Assembly (NCBI GenBank): GCA_937897615.1
Contig: CALCNO010000125.1
Coordinates: 1-33,887 of the forward strand
Reading direction: 5' to 3'
Length of the DNA: 33,887 nucleotides
From: an uncultured Anaerolineaceae bacterium
Lineage (GTDB): Bacteria; Chloroflexota; Anaerolineae; Anaerolineales; Anaerolineaceae
Numbering within the stretch: position 1 is the stretch's first letter; every line of letters begins with the position of its first letter. The notes beneath the pieces are model-generated. The model did no database searches. It was not told where the DNA came from and saw nothing but the letters and a program-made list of their open reading frames with translations. Positions 8,947 through 15,772 of the stretch are shown here, one piece after another. Both the position numbers and the translations under genes were made by a program.

Positions 8947-9477
8947 CTACAGCTTGATCCCTTTGAGGCGGTAGAAAACCGTGCTGGCGCATAGAATCCC
9001 AAACAGCGCGGGCCAAAGAAGCCCGGTGAAAGCCATCAAACCACTTGAGACATCAAAAGATAACGCAACCACAAACAGGAAAAGCGGGCGCGCCAGAGTT
9101 CCAATGAGGGCTGCTCCGGCGCCTATGAGAGGCAGCCATTTTGAGCGGCGTTTGCGCACCACCAACCGCACCGCCTCGGCGATGAGCATACCGGCAAAAG
9201 GCGCCAAAAACAGAATAAAGAAACCTAAAAAACTGGAAACCTGGCTGCCCAGCCAGCCTAGGCCCCCGGCAACCGCAGCCGCTAGAGGGAAATCCCACCA
9301 GCGTGCAGTCTCAAAGATTTTCTGCTGGCCGCGCACACATTCCTTGCAGCGGTAGCCGGTGGGGGTAAGTACCGCGCAGGAGGTACACATTGGGCGTTCG
9401 CAGCGGTTGCAGCGCAGCACCGTCTCTCGCTGCGGGTGATTGTAGCAATACATTTTTTCTGGAGAAGCCTGTGTCAT
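8947..9477 (-). CDS. B-box zinc finger membrane protein
   Basis: The 176-residue protein begins at ATG 9477, overlapping the nadK stop by 3 bases in an ATGA arrangement, so it is probably translationally coupled. Residues 10-45 carry a Cys/His cluster (CYNHP, RCNRCERPMCTSC, YRCKEC) resembling a B-box-type zinc finger that binds two zinc ions. The rest has about three to four hydrophobic segments separated by a basic loop RKRRSKW, so the zinc domain probably lies on the cytoplasmic side. Such proteins are common in Chloroflexota and other bacteria and are not functionally characterised. The position between nadK and recN is conserved-looking but its role is unknown. Confidence 0.8.
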   Translation of the reverse strand: MTQASPEKMYCYNHPQRETVLRCNRCERPMCTSCAVLTPTGYRCKECVRGQQKIFETARWWDFPLAAAVAGGLGWLGSQVSSFLGFFILFLAPFAGMLIAEAVRLVVRKRRSKWLPLIGAGAALIGTLARPLFLFVVALSFDVSSGLMAFTGLLWPALFGILCASTVFYRLKGIKL

Positions 9478-10346
9478 TGTTTGGCACCGATGGAGGGATT
9501 TTGTTCCATATAATTGCTCAGGTTGCGGTAGAAATACCCGGCATCCTGGAAAACAACAAATTTGAAGGTAAACTCGCTGCCCTTCACGCGCACAGCATCG
9601 CCGTTTTTCAGGTTGACCGGCGCATGCCCATCCACGCTCATCACGGAGGGATGGTCGCTGGTGGGAGTGATCTCCACGGTGGCCCCTTCAGGCAAGACAA
9701 CCGCCTGGCTCATGGAGAGATGCGGCGCCACCGGCACGATCAGGATATTGCGCAGTTCGGGCGGCAGAATCGGCCCGCCCACTGCCAGCGCATAAGCGGT
9801 GGAACCGGTCGGCGTGGCTGCGATCAAGCCATCGGCCACATAGGAGGCCAGGCTGTACCCATCCACGCGCGCGTGCAGGCGGATGGGGCGCACCACCGCA
9901 CCGCGGCACACGACTACCTCGTTAATCACCTGGTATGCCCCCAGCAATTTCTCTTCGCGCCAATGCTCGGCTTCAAGCATCATGCGGTTCTCGATCTTGT
10001 ACTCGCCGGTAAACAGGCGCGGCAGGGTTTCTTTCCAATCGGCGCGGGTAAGCTGCATCAAAAAGCCAAAACTCCCCAGGTTGATCCCCAGCACGGGGAT
10101 CCCCAACGGCGCGGCCAGGCTGCCGGCGCGCAGCATGGTGCCGTCCCCGCCCAGGGCAATCACCAGGTCAAACTCGCGGGCAGACAGGCGCGCCGCCAGT
10201 GCCTCCGAGTCGGTGCGGCTGGTGAACACCTGCTCAGCCGCAGGCTCCAGCAAGGCGCTTACCTGGGCTGCTTCAGCCTGGGCGCTGTTATTGCGCGGAT
10301 GATATACCAGGGCGATTTTTTTGATCCGTTCCGCGGGGTAGGCCAT
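9474..10346 (-). CDS. nadK: NAD kinase
   Basis: The 290-residue protein has the NAD kinase fold: an N-terminal ALVYHPRN strand, the catalytic/ATP-binding GGDGT motif at 66-70, an NLGSFGFL segment, and the conserved C-terminal block GLIAATPTGSTAYALAVGGPI that binds NAD. It phosphorylates NAD to NADP using ATP or polyphosphate. ATG 10346 is the only sensible start; no Shine-Dalgarno is present but a TATAAT lies 9 bases upstream, which would give a 5' leader of only a few bases. It heads the apparent operon nadK, zinc-finger protein, recN, BTAD regulator. Confidence 0.96.
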   Translation of the reverse strand: MAYPAERIKKIALVYHPRNNSAQAEAAQVSALLEPAAEQVFTSRTDSEALAARLSAREFDLVIALGGDGTMLRAGSLAAPLGIPVLGINLGSFGFLMQLTRADWKETLPRLFTGEYKIENRMMLEAEHWREEKLLGAYQVINEVVVCRGAVVRPIRLHARVDGYSLASYVADGLIAATPTGSTAYALAVGGPILPPELRNILIVPVAPHLSMSQAVVLPEGATVEITPTSDHPSVMSVDGHAPVNLKNGDAVRVKGSEFTFKFVVFQDAGYFYRNLSNYMEQNPSIGAKQ

Positions 10347-10355
10347 AGTTCTTTT

Positions 10356-10361
10356 ATTATA
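10356..10361 (-). promoter_or_regulatory. -10 box for the nadK operon
   Basis: TATAAT on the minus strand ends 9 bases before the nadK ATG. A start about 7 bases downstream would leave a two-base leader, so translation would be leaderless or nearly so. No good -35 match lies 16-18 bases upstream. Confidence 0.5.
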
Positions 10362-10439
10362 ACGAGATTTTCAAGCCAGGGAGTTCGGCTGCCAGATAAA
10401 GCATCCATTTCTGCCACAAATTGATGCGGTAGGCAAACG

Positions 10440-10461
10440 GAATTTATTCTAGAATAAATTC
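10440..10461. repeat. Perfect 22-bp palindrome over the GNAT stop codon
   Basis: Positions 10440-10461 are a perfect palindrome centred on TCTAGA. It encodes the last residues EFILE and the stop of the acetyltransferase gene on the minus strand. With no loop it may be an operator or a coincidence of AT-rich sequence; there is no evidence for a bound protein. Confidence 0.5.
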
Positions 10462-10878
10462 GATCTCTTTTTCACCGGTTTTAATGCGCCGGAAACCGCA
10501 TTTTTCCAGTACGCGCTGCGACCCCAGGTTATGCACGGCGGTCACAGCGATGAGGGGGCGTTCTTTCAATTCCACCAGCATCAATTCAAGAGCGCGGGTA
10601 GCAATCCCCTGTCCCCAGAAGCTGCGCCCGATCCAATACCCCACCTCGCGCCGACCATCCAGGATGAAACTGACAACCGAGCCGGCCACCTGGCCATCCT
10701 CGAGGATGGTACGCAGCACATTGGCAGGGTCAGCCATGATTTTGTGCCAGTGCGCATAAAATGCTTCTTCACTGCGGGAAGGGAAATCCGCCATGCGCGC
10801 CGCCTCTTCATCCAATTGATGCAGGTAGAAGAAAGGCAGGTCGGTTTCGGTCACGGGGCGAATTGAGCTATGTTTCAT
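10444..10878 (-). CDS. GNAT family N-acetyltransferase
   Basis: The 144-residue protein shows the GNAT fold: an N-terminal SIRPVTETDLPFFY strand-helix, a central YWIGRSFWGQGIATRALELML block whose QGIATRA is the acetyl-CoA pyrophosphate-binding loop, and an AVHNLGSQRVLEKCGFR motif near the C terminus, as in RimJ/RimL-type enzymes. It would transfer an acetyl group from acetyl-CoA to a small amine or protein N terminus; the substrate cannot be told. The ATG at 10878 has a TAGGA 7 bases upstream. It lies 60 bases downstream of the translin-like gene with a hairpin between, so it may be a separate unit or partly read through. Confidence 0.88.
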   Translation of the reverse strand: MKHSSIRPVTETDLPFFYLHQLDEEAARMADFPSRSEEAFYAHWHKIMADPANVLRTILEDGQVAGSVVSFILDGRREVGYWIGRSFWGQGIATRALELMLVELKERPLIAVTAVHNLGSQRVLEKCGFRRIKTGEKEIEFILE

Positions 10879-10896
10879 CTTATAGTCCTAAAACCA

Positions 10897-10918
10897 TCCG
10901 CCCCTTTTCAGGGGCGGA
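10897..10918 (-). terminator. Stem-loop after the translin-like gene
   Basis: TCCGCCCC at 10897-10904 pairs perfectly with GGGGCGGA at 10911-10918 around a 6-base loop. On the minus strand it is followed by TGGTTTTAGG, a weak T-run. It would end or attenuate transcription of the ssb operon before the GNAT gene. Confidence 0.6.
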
Positions 10919-10938
10919 CTCACTTACTCACAAAATAG

Positions 10939-11580
10939 CTACCCTTCCATGCCCGGAAACTTAGCGGCAAACTTTTGCAGGGCTTCCTGCAAGTGCTGCT
11001 CGCGCAGGCTCAGGGTCAGATCGGCGCGGGTGCGCTCAATGATGCCGCGCACCAGATCGGTCTGGCGGCGCAGCCCGTTGGTGATGGCGTCCGGGTAATC
11101 CATCGTCACCAGCACGTTATAAATCTCATCCATTGCCGCCAGCAGACGCTCGGCATCCTCCGAGTAGCCCATGCGCAGAATATCCAGGCATTTGCGGCGC
11201 AGTTCACCGATGCTCTCCGCCAGGCCATTCAGATAGGTGGCATATTCGATGCCCAGGTCTTCTGGCGAAGGCAGCGGCACATTGGTGATGAGCGCCACCG
11301 TCAGGCTGGCCTCGGCAAATTCCTTAATGGCGTCCTGGGTATAACCGGCGTGATACAGGTCGGGGTAAGAAGCCAGGTCGCGCTGAATGTTGAGGGTGAG
11401 CACACGCGCTTCCATCAGCAGTTCATCTGCCTGCTGTGTGTCGTCGCGGTGGATCGCCCGGATGGTGTGCGCCGAAAGCCGGGTGAGCTGGCGTGCCTGG
11501 GCCAGTGCCTGGTCGCGGGCGGCAGTTCGTCCATCCAGTACCTTTTTTGCTTTTTCGATCAGGGTTTCAAATTCTTGCAC
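10939..11580 (-). CDS. Translin/TRAX family protein
   Basis: The 213-residue, almost entirely helical protein starts at GTG 11580, which has AAGGGAG five bases upstream and lies 1 base after the preceding stop; the ATG at 11637 would overlap that gene by 56 bases and has no family similarity. The C-terminal half carries the translin block YLNGLAESIGELRRKCLD followed by DEIYNVL and helices rich in Arg. Acidic residues E87 and E90 (in KEFAEA) and E122 and E126 (in the AESIGELRR stretch) sit where TRAX has its catalytic Glu/Glu/Asp/Glu. The eukaryotic translin-TRAX complex C3PO and archaeal TRAX-like proteins are ssRNA/ssDNA-binding octamers with RNase activity. Nuclease activity here is an inference. 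Context in an ssb operon suggests a nucleic acid role. Confidence 0.82.
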   Translation of the reverse strand: MQEFETLIEKAKKVLDGRTAARDQALAQARQLTRLSAHTIRAIHRDDTQQADELLMEARVLTLNIQRDLASYPDLYHAGYTQDAIKEFAEASLTVALITNVPLPSPEDLGIEYATYLNGLAESIGELRRKCLDILRMGYSEDAERLLAAMDEIYNVLVTMDYPDAITNGLRRQTDLVRGIIERTRADLTLSLREQHLQEALQKFAAKFPGMEG

Positions 11581-11581
11581 G

Positions 11582-11920
11582 TCAACTCCCTTCGGGCGGC
11601 TTTGGGGGATGAACCCCCTTGAAAAGGTCTTCTGCAAGGCCGCTCTCGCCCGGGAGTTTTACCTCACCAAAGGAAGCCTCGTAGCGTGAAATGTTCTCTG
11701 CCAGTGCGCGCATTAACAGCTTGGCGCCCACCGGCGACATCACGACCCGTGCCAGCACAACCAGCCTGGGCTGTGCCGGCAGTATACGGCTGAAATCAAG
11801 CACAATCTCAGAGGGCGTATGGCTAATGCGCGCCAGATTGCTGTACAACGGCTCTAAATTCTCCGGCATCTCCATAGGCGGCAAGCCGGAAGCCGGAGGG
11901 GTTGGGTTTTGCATTGTCAT
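11582..11920 (-). CDS. DUF3467 family protein
   Basis: The 112-residue protein matches the DUF3467 pattern: LYSNLARISHTPSEIVLDFS, a P-x-RLVVLARVVMSP strand and GAKLLMRALAENISRYE helix, flanked by disordered Pro-rich tails. Proteins of this family are small and widespread, and their function is unknown; their fold resembles immune-type or secretion accessory beta-alpha domains only vaguely. The ATG at 11920 has an AGG about 7 bases upstream; ATG 11914 is an alternative. It lies 12 bases after ssb and 1 base before the translin-like gene, so these three are almost surely one operon. Confidence 0.82.
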   Translation of the reverse strand: MTMQNPTPPASGLPPMEMPENLEPLYSNLARISHTPSEIVLDFSRILPAQPRLVVLARVVMSPVGAKLLMRALAENISRYEASFGEVKLPGESGLAEDLFKGVHPPKPPEGS

Positions 11921-11932
11921 TGCGTGCCTGGT

Positions 11933-12346
11933 TTAGAACGGAATATCCTCAGCGGGCGCCTGTTCCATGTCCTCATCGGCACCGGCGCTACCAGTTCCAT
12001 CCGTCTTGGCTGAAAGGAACTTTACCGTATTGGCGCTCAACTCAAACGTGGCGCGCGGGGTGCCATCCTGGCCCGTCCAAACACGCGGCCCGCCGTTTTT
12101 ATCGGCGGTCAGGCGGCCTTCCACCAGCACCAGTTTGCCTTTCTGCAGGTAAGTGTTACAAGTCTCGGCCAGCTTTCCCCAGGCAGAAACCTTGAACCAA
12201 ATGGTTTCCTTTACTGGTTTACCCGATTGGTCGTTGTAAGTGCGGTCGGTAGCCACCGAAAAACTGGTGACCGCCTGCCCGGTGGGGGTAAAACGCATTT
12301 CGGGATCACGCCCAAGCCTGCCGATAATAACCAATTTCTGATACAT
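11933..12346 (-). CDS. ssb: Single-stranded DNA-binding protein
   Basis: The 137-residue SSB starts at ATG 12346, preceded by a strong AGGAGGAG; upstream in-frame codons to 12556 lie in the divergent promoter region and are not coding. The OB-fold shows the usual IIGRLGRDPEMRFTPTG start, FSVATDR strand, WFKVSAWGKLAE and LVLVEGRL. The C terminus ends in an acidic tail DEDMEQAPAEDIPF, the conserved tip that recruits partner proteins. It binds ssDNA during replication and repair. It is the first gene of the ssb, DUF3467, translin-like cluster and is divergent from the LysM gene. Confidence 0.97.
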   Translation of the reverse strand: MYQKLVIIGRLGRDPEMRFTPTGQAVTSFSVATDRTYNDQSGKPVKETIWFKVSAWGKLAETCNTYLQKGKLVLVEGRLTADKNGGPRVWTGQDGTPRATFELSANTVKFLSAKTDGTGSAGADEDMEQAPAEDIPF

Positions 12347-12389
12347 ATTCTCCTCCTGACACAAAAGTGAATGTAACAAACGCATTCTT

Positions 12390-12417
12390 ATTGTACATGA
12401 ATTCTCTCGTAAACAAG
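12390..12417 (-). promoter_or_regulatory. Probable promoter of the ssb operon
   Basis: A -10 TACAAT (12390-12395) on the minus strand has a -35 candidate CTTGTT (12412-12417) 16 bases upstream. The predicted start leaves about 37 bases of leader including the AGGAGGAG site. Confidence 0.45.
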
Positions 12418-12448
12418 CAGCCACTGCAAATTGGCGGTAGTTGCATGA

Positions 12449-12457
12449 TGTTATAAT
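12449..12457 (+). promoter_or_regulatory. Extended -10 promoter for the LysM gene
   Basis: TG-T-TATAAT at 12449-12457 is a consensus extended -10 box; TTGGCG at 12431-12436 is a weak -35 with short spacing. The start expected near 12464 leaves a leader of about 10 bases containing GGTGAT before the ATG at 12474, which excludes the earlier in-frame ATGs at 12441 and 12456. Confidence 0.65.
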
Positions 12458-12473
12458 GAAAACCGGTGATTCT

Positions 12474-13271
12474 ATGAAACCCAGACATACTTTTTCTTTC
12501 ATACTTATGGTGGCCGCGGCCGTAACGCTGCTGGCGCTGGTTCCGTTTTTTTCCACCCCGGCCAGCGCGCAGGTGTATTACTACACCCCCACCGCTGAAG
12601 CCAACGGCAATGTGTACTACGTGGTCAAATCCGGTGACAACTGCGACACCATTTCGCTACTAAACAACATCCCCCTTGATACTCTGCGCAGCCTGAACCA
12701 GCTTGACCTGGACAAATGCCGGTTCCTGCAGGTGGGTCAAAAACTGCTGCTGGGGACTGTTCCAACGCCAGTGGTTACTCCCGGCCCCACCCTGACCCCC
12801 ACCTCGATGCTGCCGACCCCTGAACCGATCAAGGGATATGGCATCATTTGCGTGTACCTCTACAACGATATTAACGGCAATGCCATGGCCGAAACCAACG
12901 AAACCACCGATATCGGCCTGGCCGGTGGCGCCATCAGCGTGGCCAGTGTGGCCGGCGATTATAGCCAGACCGGCACCACCATCGCCACCGGCGATGCTGT
13001 GTGTTTTGAGAAAGCCCCCGAAGGGGAGTACAACGTGAGCATCGCCATCCCGGACGGGTACAACGCTACTGCCAGCCAGAGCCACACCGTTTATCTGAAA
13101 GCCGGCGACACCGCCACCATCGATTTCAGCGCACAGGCAAGCTCAAGCCTGGTTTCAAACGGCAGCCAGGGCGGCGGTTCGCTGTTGCTGGCCGTGGTCG
13201 GCGGATTGCTCATCGTTGGCGCAGTCGGGATTGGCCTGTACGTGCGCTTCTTCATACGCAAAGGCAAATGA
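12474..13271 (+). CDS. LysM domain membrane-anchored surface protein
   Basis: The 265-residue protein begins with a Sec signal peptide (MKPRHTFSF, hydrophobic core, cleavage near PASA-QV). A LysM domain follows (about residues 40-90; YYVVKSGDNCDTISLLNNIP and LQVGQKLLLG), then a Thr/Pro linker, then a beta-sandwich of the SdrD-B/Cna-B type (VYLYNDINGNAMAETNE, CFEKAPEGEYNVSIAIPDGY) and a C-terminal membrane helix with a basic tail RKGK. It is expected on the outside of the cell, with LysM binding a GlcNAc-containing glycan. Earlier ATGs lie inside the promoter. It ends just before a strong bidirectional terminator. Confidence 0.85.
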   Translation: MKPRHTFSFILMVAAAVTLLALVPFFSTPASAQVYYYTPTAEANGNVYYVVKSGDNCDTISLLNNIPLDTLRSLNQLDLDKCRFLQVGQKLLLGTVPTPVVTPGPTLTPTSMLPTPEPIKGYGIICVYLYNDINGNAMAETNETTDIGLAGGAISVASVAGDYSQTGTTIATGDAVCFEKAPEGEYNVSIAIPDGYNATASQSHTVYLKAGDTATIDFSAQASSSLVSNGSQGGGSLLLAVVGGLLIVGAVGIGLYVRFFIRKGK

Positions 13272-13274
13272 CAC

Positions 13275-13308
13275 AATAAAAAAACAGCCTTTCGGCTGTT
13301 TTTTTATT
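13275..13308. terminator. Bidirectional intrinsic terminator
   Basis: A perfect 15-base arm pair (13275-13289 with 13294-13308) encloses the tetraloop tttc, giving CAGCC/GGCTG stem with A-tract on one side and T-tract on the other. It serves both the LysM gene and the convergent molybdopterin-domain gene, whose stop codon lies inside it. Confidence 0.93.
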
Positions 13309-13939
13309 CATAGCGCTCTTCCTTCCACACATCCGCGCTGTTGTTGTACCCCGCCTGTTCCCAAAAGCCGGGCTTGTCCATTGCGGTGAACTCCAACCCG
13401 CGCAGCCATTTGGCACCCTTCCAAAAATAGGGCGTCTTTAGCTCGGGCTTATCCAATATTGCTCCCACCACCCCGCGCAGCGGCGCGCCATGATCGGGTG
13501 TGATCGGCTCGCCCTGGAAGTGCGTGGCCATCAAAAAATTCTCCGCCAGGGTCACATCCAGCGGCAGGTTGGTGGTAAAGCCAAATTCGGCGTGCTGCAC
13601 CACAAACTGTGCCGACGGCTTGATCTTGACCAGGCCCAACTCCACCAGTGTTTTCACCAATACCCCCTCCCACTCGGTGTCGAACTTGCTCCAGCGCGTG
13701 ACGCAGTGAATATCCATTACCAGCCTGGTGCGCGGCAGTTCGCTGAATTGCTGCCAGGTGAGGCGCAGCGGGGTTTCCACTTCACCCCATACTTTAAAAT
13801 CCCAACTGGCCGGGTCAAACCCCGGCACCGGCCCGTAATGCAGCACAGGGAATTTTTGCGTCAGCGCCTGGCCGGGAGGAACACGCCCGGCTTGCTTGAA
13901 CTTATCTTCTTCATACTTTCGCCTAAAAAATGCGTCCAT
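13304..13939 (-). CDS. Sulfite oxidase-like molybdopterin-domain oxidoreductase
   Basis: The 211-residue protein starts at ATG 13939 with GAGG 7 bases upstream; upstream codons to 14044 lie before the TATAAT promoter. It consists of a single oxidoreductase molybdopterin-binding domain of the YuiH/sulfite-oxidase-like group: FPVLHYGPVP start, WDFKVWGEVE, and the block DIHCVTRWSKFDTEWEGV whose C79 is the expected Mo ligand, then PLRGVVGA and KGAKWLRGLEF. There is no Tat or Sec signal and no heme or dimerisation domain, so it is probably cytoplasmic and accepts electrons through an unknown partner. The substrate is unknown. Confidence 0.88.
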   Translation of the reverse strand: MDAFFRRKYEEDKFKQAGRVPPGQALTQKFPVLHYGPVPGFDPASWDFKVWGEVETPLRLTWQQFSELPRTRLVMDIHCVTRWSKFDTEWEGVLVKTLVELGLVKIKPSAQFVVQHAEFGFTTNLPLDVTLAENFLMATHFQGEPITPDHGAPLRGVVGAILDKPELKTPYFWKGAKWLRGLEFTAMDKPGFWEQAGYNNSADVWKEERYE

Positions 13940-13955
13940 AGTAACCTCGCTCCAC

Positions 13956-13961
13956 ATTATA
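13956..13961 (-). promoter_or_regulatory. -10 box for the molybdopterin-domain gene
   Basis: TATAAT on the minus strand lies 16 bases before ATG 13939, giving a leader of about 9 bases that still includes the GAGG ribosome site. No clear -35 is seen. Confidence 0.45.
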
Positions 13962-14028
13962 AATGATATTGCCGGGTGGCAACGTGCATGCAGGCTGCCA
14001 TCGGGTAAAATTGAGGAAAGGAAAAAGA

Positions 14029-15726
14029 ATGACCAGCCCTTCACTACATGCCACGCAACAGGATGTGCGTTTTCTTTCTCTGCACCAGGCCAGCATCGAC
14101 CTGGTGCAGGAATTCTCCCTCGATAATCTGCTGGAAAAACTGGCCACCACCGCCCTCGAACAGGTGAGCGCCACCTATGTTGCGGTGAGCACCCTGGACG
14201 AGAACGGCGAGTTAGAGAAATTTATCCCGTTGGGGATGACAAGGCTAGAGATTGACCAGATGGCACACCCGCCCCTGGGAACCGGCCTGATCGGTGTTGT
14301 GATGCGCTCGGCAGAGAGCATCCGCATTGCCGATATTGCCAGCGATCCGCGCAGTGCCGGTTTTCCGCCGCTTCACCCCAATATGAAGTCGTTTCTGGGG
14401 GTGCCCATCCGCCACGGCAGCCGCTCTCTGGGGCAAATCTACCTGGCCGATAAGGAAGACGGGCAGGAATTCACCGTTGAAGACCAATACCTCATAGAAA
14501 TGCTGGCTGCTTATGCCGCGGTGGCAATTTCCAATGCGCGCCTGTACCGCTCCCTCATCCAGCGTGACCGTGTGCTCACCCGCCGCAACGAAAACCTGGC
14601 CTTGCTGGATCAGCTGGCTTCCACGCTGGCAACCAGCACCGACCTGGATACCATCCTTGAAAACGGCTTGAACCAGTTGATGGACTACCTGCGCCTGGAA
14701 GTGGCAGAGATCTATTTGCGCGTTTCAGATACCCGCAATATGATGCTCAAAGTTCACCGCGGCGAGGCACTGGATACCCTGTGGAAGCAGCCCGCCTATA
14801 ATATCGGTGAAGGCACGGTTGGCCGCACCGCCAAAAACGGCAACCCGGTGGTGCTCAACATCACAGAAAACGAATACGCCGACCTGAACCCAGAGGCACA
14901 ATCCAAAGGCATCCATCAGATCGCCGTGCTGCCGATGAACGGCCGCCTGGGTACAGTGGGAGTGCTGTGTGTGGCCACCTGCCACCCGCAGCCACTGGAC
15001 GACCTTGAAGTGCAATTCCTGCAGGCCATTGCCTCCTGGGTGGCCACCGCCATTGAAAACGTGCTGCTCAACGAACAGGGCAAACGCCTGGCCGTGCTGG
15101 AAGAGCGCGAGCGCATCGGCATGGACCTGCACGATGGCATTATCCAATCCATTTACGCGGTCGGTCTCACGCTGGAACACGCACGGCTATTGGTCAAAGA
15201 GAACCCCGCGCAATCCACCGGCCGCATCGAACAAGCCATCAAGGACCTCAACCACACCATTCGCGATATCCGCGCCTACATCCTGGACCTGCGCCCGCGC
15301 CAACTGAAAGGGGAAAACCTGATCCAGGGATTGCAGCGCCTTGTCACCGAATTCAAGGCAAACACGCTTATTGAGGTCAACCTTACGGGCGCCGAAGAAG
15401 AATTCAGAGACCTGCCGGATGTTCAATCGGTGGCGCTCTTCCATATTTGCCAGGAGGCTCTGGCCAATATTGCCAAGCATGCCAAAGCCCACCACGTGGA
15501 TGTGGTGGTGTGGAAAACTTCAAATCGGGTCTTGTTGGAAGTAAAGGATGACGGGCACGGCTTTGAACTCGAGAAGATCAAAAAATCCATCGGCCACGGC
15601 CTCTCGAATATGGAAACGCGCGCTGCCAACGCCGGGGGCGAGCTGGATGTTACCACCGAGGTTGACCAGGGCACAAGCGTGCTTGCCTGGGTGCCCATCC
15701 CGGAAAGCGAAACGCCGGGCGAATGA
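14029..15726 (+). CDS. GAF-GAF sensor histidine kinase (NarL-type, HisKA_3)
   Basis: The 565-residue protein starts at ATG 14029, preceded by GAGGAAAGGA; a longer in-frame ATG at 13963 lies in the divergent promoter. Two GAF domains occupy about residues 15-185 and 195-350, then a HisKA_3 dimerisation helix with the phospho-acceptor H368 in MDLHDGIIQ, and an HATPase_c domain with an N box HICQEALANIAKHAKA, DDGHGF and GHGLSNMETRA motifs. No membrane segment is present, so it senses a cytoplasmic signal, for instance a small ligand or redox/gas through GAF. No response regulator gene adjoins it, making it an orphan kinase in this window. Confidence 0.93.
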   Translation: MTSPSLHATQQDVRFLSLHQASIDLVQEFSLDNLLEKLATTALEQVSATYVAVSTLDENGELEKFIPLGMTRLEIDQMAHPPLGTGLIGVVMRSAESIRIADIASDPRSAGFPPLHPNMKSFLGVPIRHGSRSLGQIYLADKEDGQEFTVEDQYLIEMLAAYAAVAISNARLYRSLIQRDRVLTRRNENLALLDQLASTLATSTDLDTILENGLNQLMDYLRLEVAEIYLRVSDTRNMMLKVHRGEALDTLWKQPAYNIGEGTVGRTAKNGNPVVLNITENEYADLNPEAQSKGIHQIAVLPMNGRLGTVGVLCVATCHPQPLDDLEVQFLQAIASWVATAIENVLLNEQGKRLAVLEERERIGMDLHDGIIQSIYAVGLTLEHARLLVKENPAQSTGRIEQAIKDLNHTIRDIRAYILDLRPRQLKGENLIQGLQRLVTEFKANTLIEVNLTGAEEEFRDLPDVQSVALFHICQEALANIAKHAKAHHVDVVVWKTSNRVLLEVKDDGHGFELEKIKKSIGHGLSNMETRAANAGGELDVTTEVDQGTSVLAWVPIPESETPGE

Positions 15727-15737
15727 ACCCGCCGTGT

Positions 15738-15766
15738 TTGCATATCCCCGGTCTTTCAGATAAAAT
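15738..15766 (+). promoter_or_regulatory. Promoter of holB
   Basis: TTGCAT (15738-15743), a 17-base spacer and TAAAAT (15761-15766). The ATG of holB begins 7 bases after the -10 box and there is no Shine-Dalgarno, so the predicted message is leaderless. Confidence 0.65.
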
Positions 15767-15772
15767 CGCCCT

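Noticed and set aside
9390..10424. A 344-codon open frame opposite nadK
   Set aside because: The translation has no recognisable family and the minus-strand nadK has the GGDGT motif and operon context.
11581..11637. Upstream ATG start for the translin-like gene
   Set aside because: It overlaps the DUF3467 gene by 56 bases, adds non-family sequence and lacks a good ribosome site, while GTG 11580 has AAGGGAG at the proper distance.
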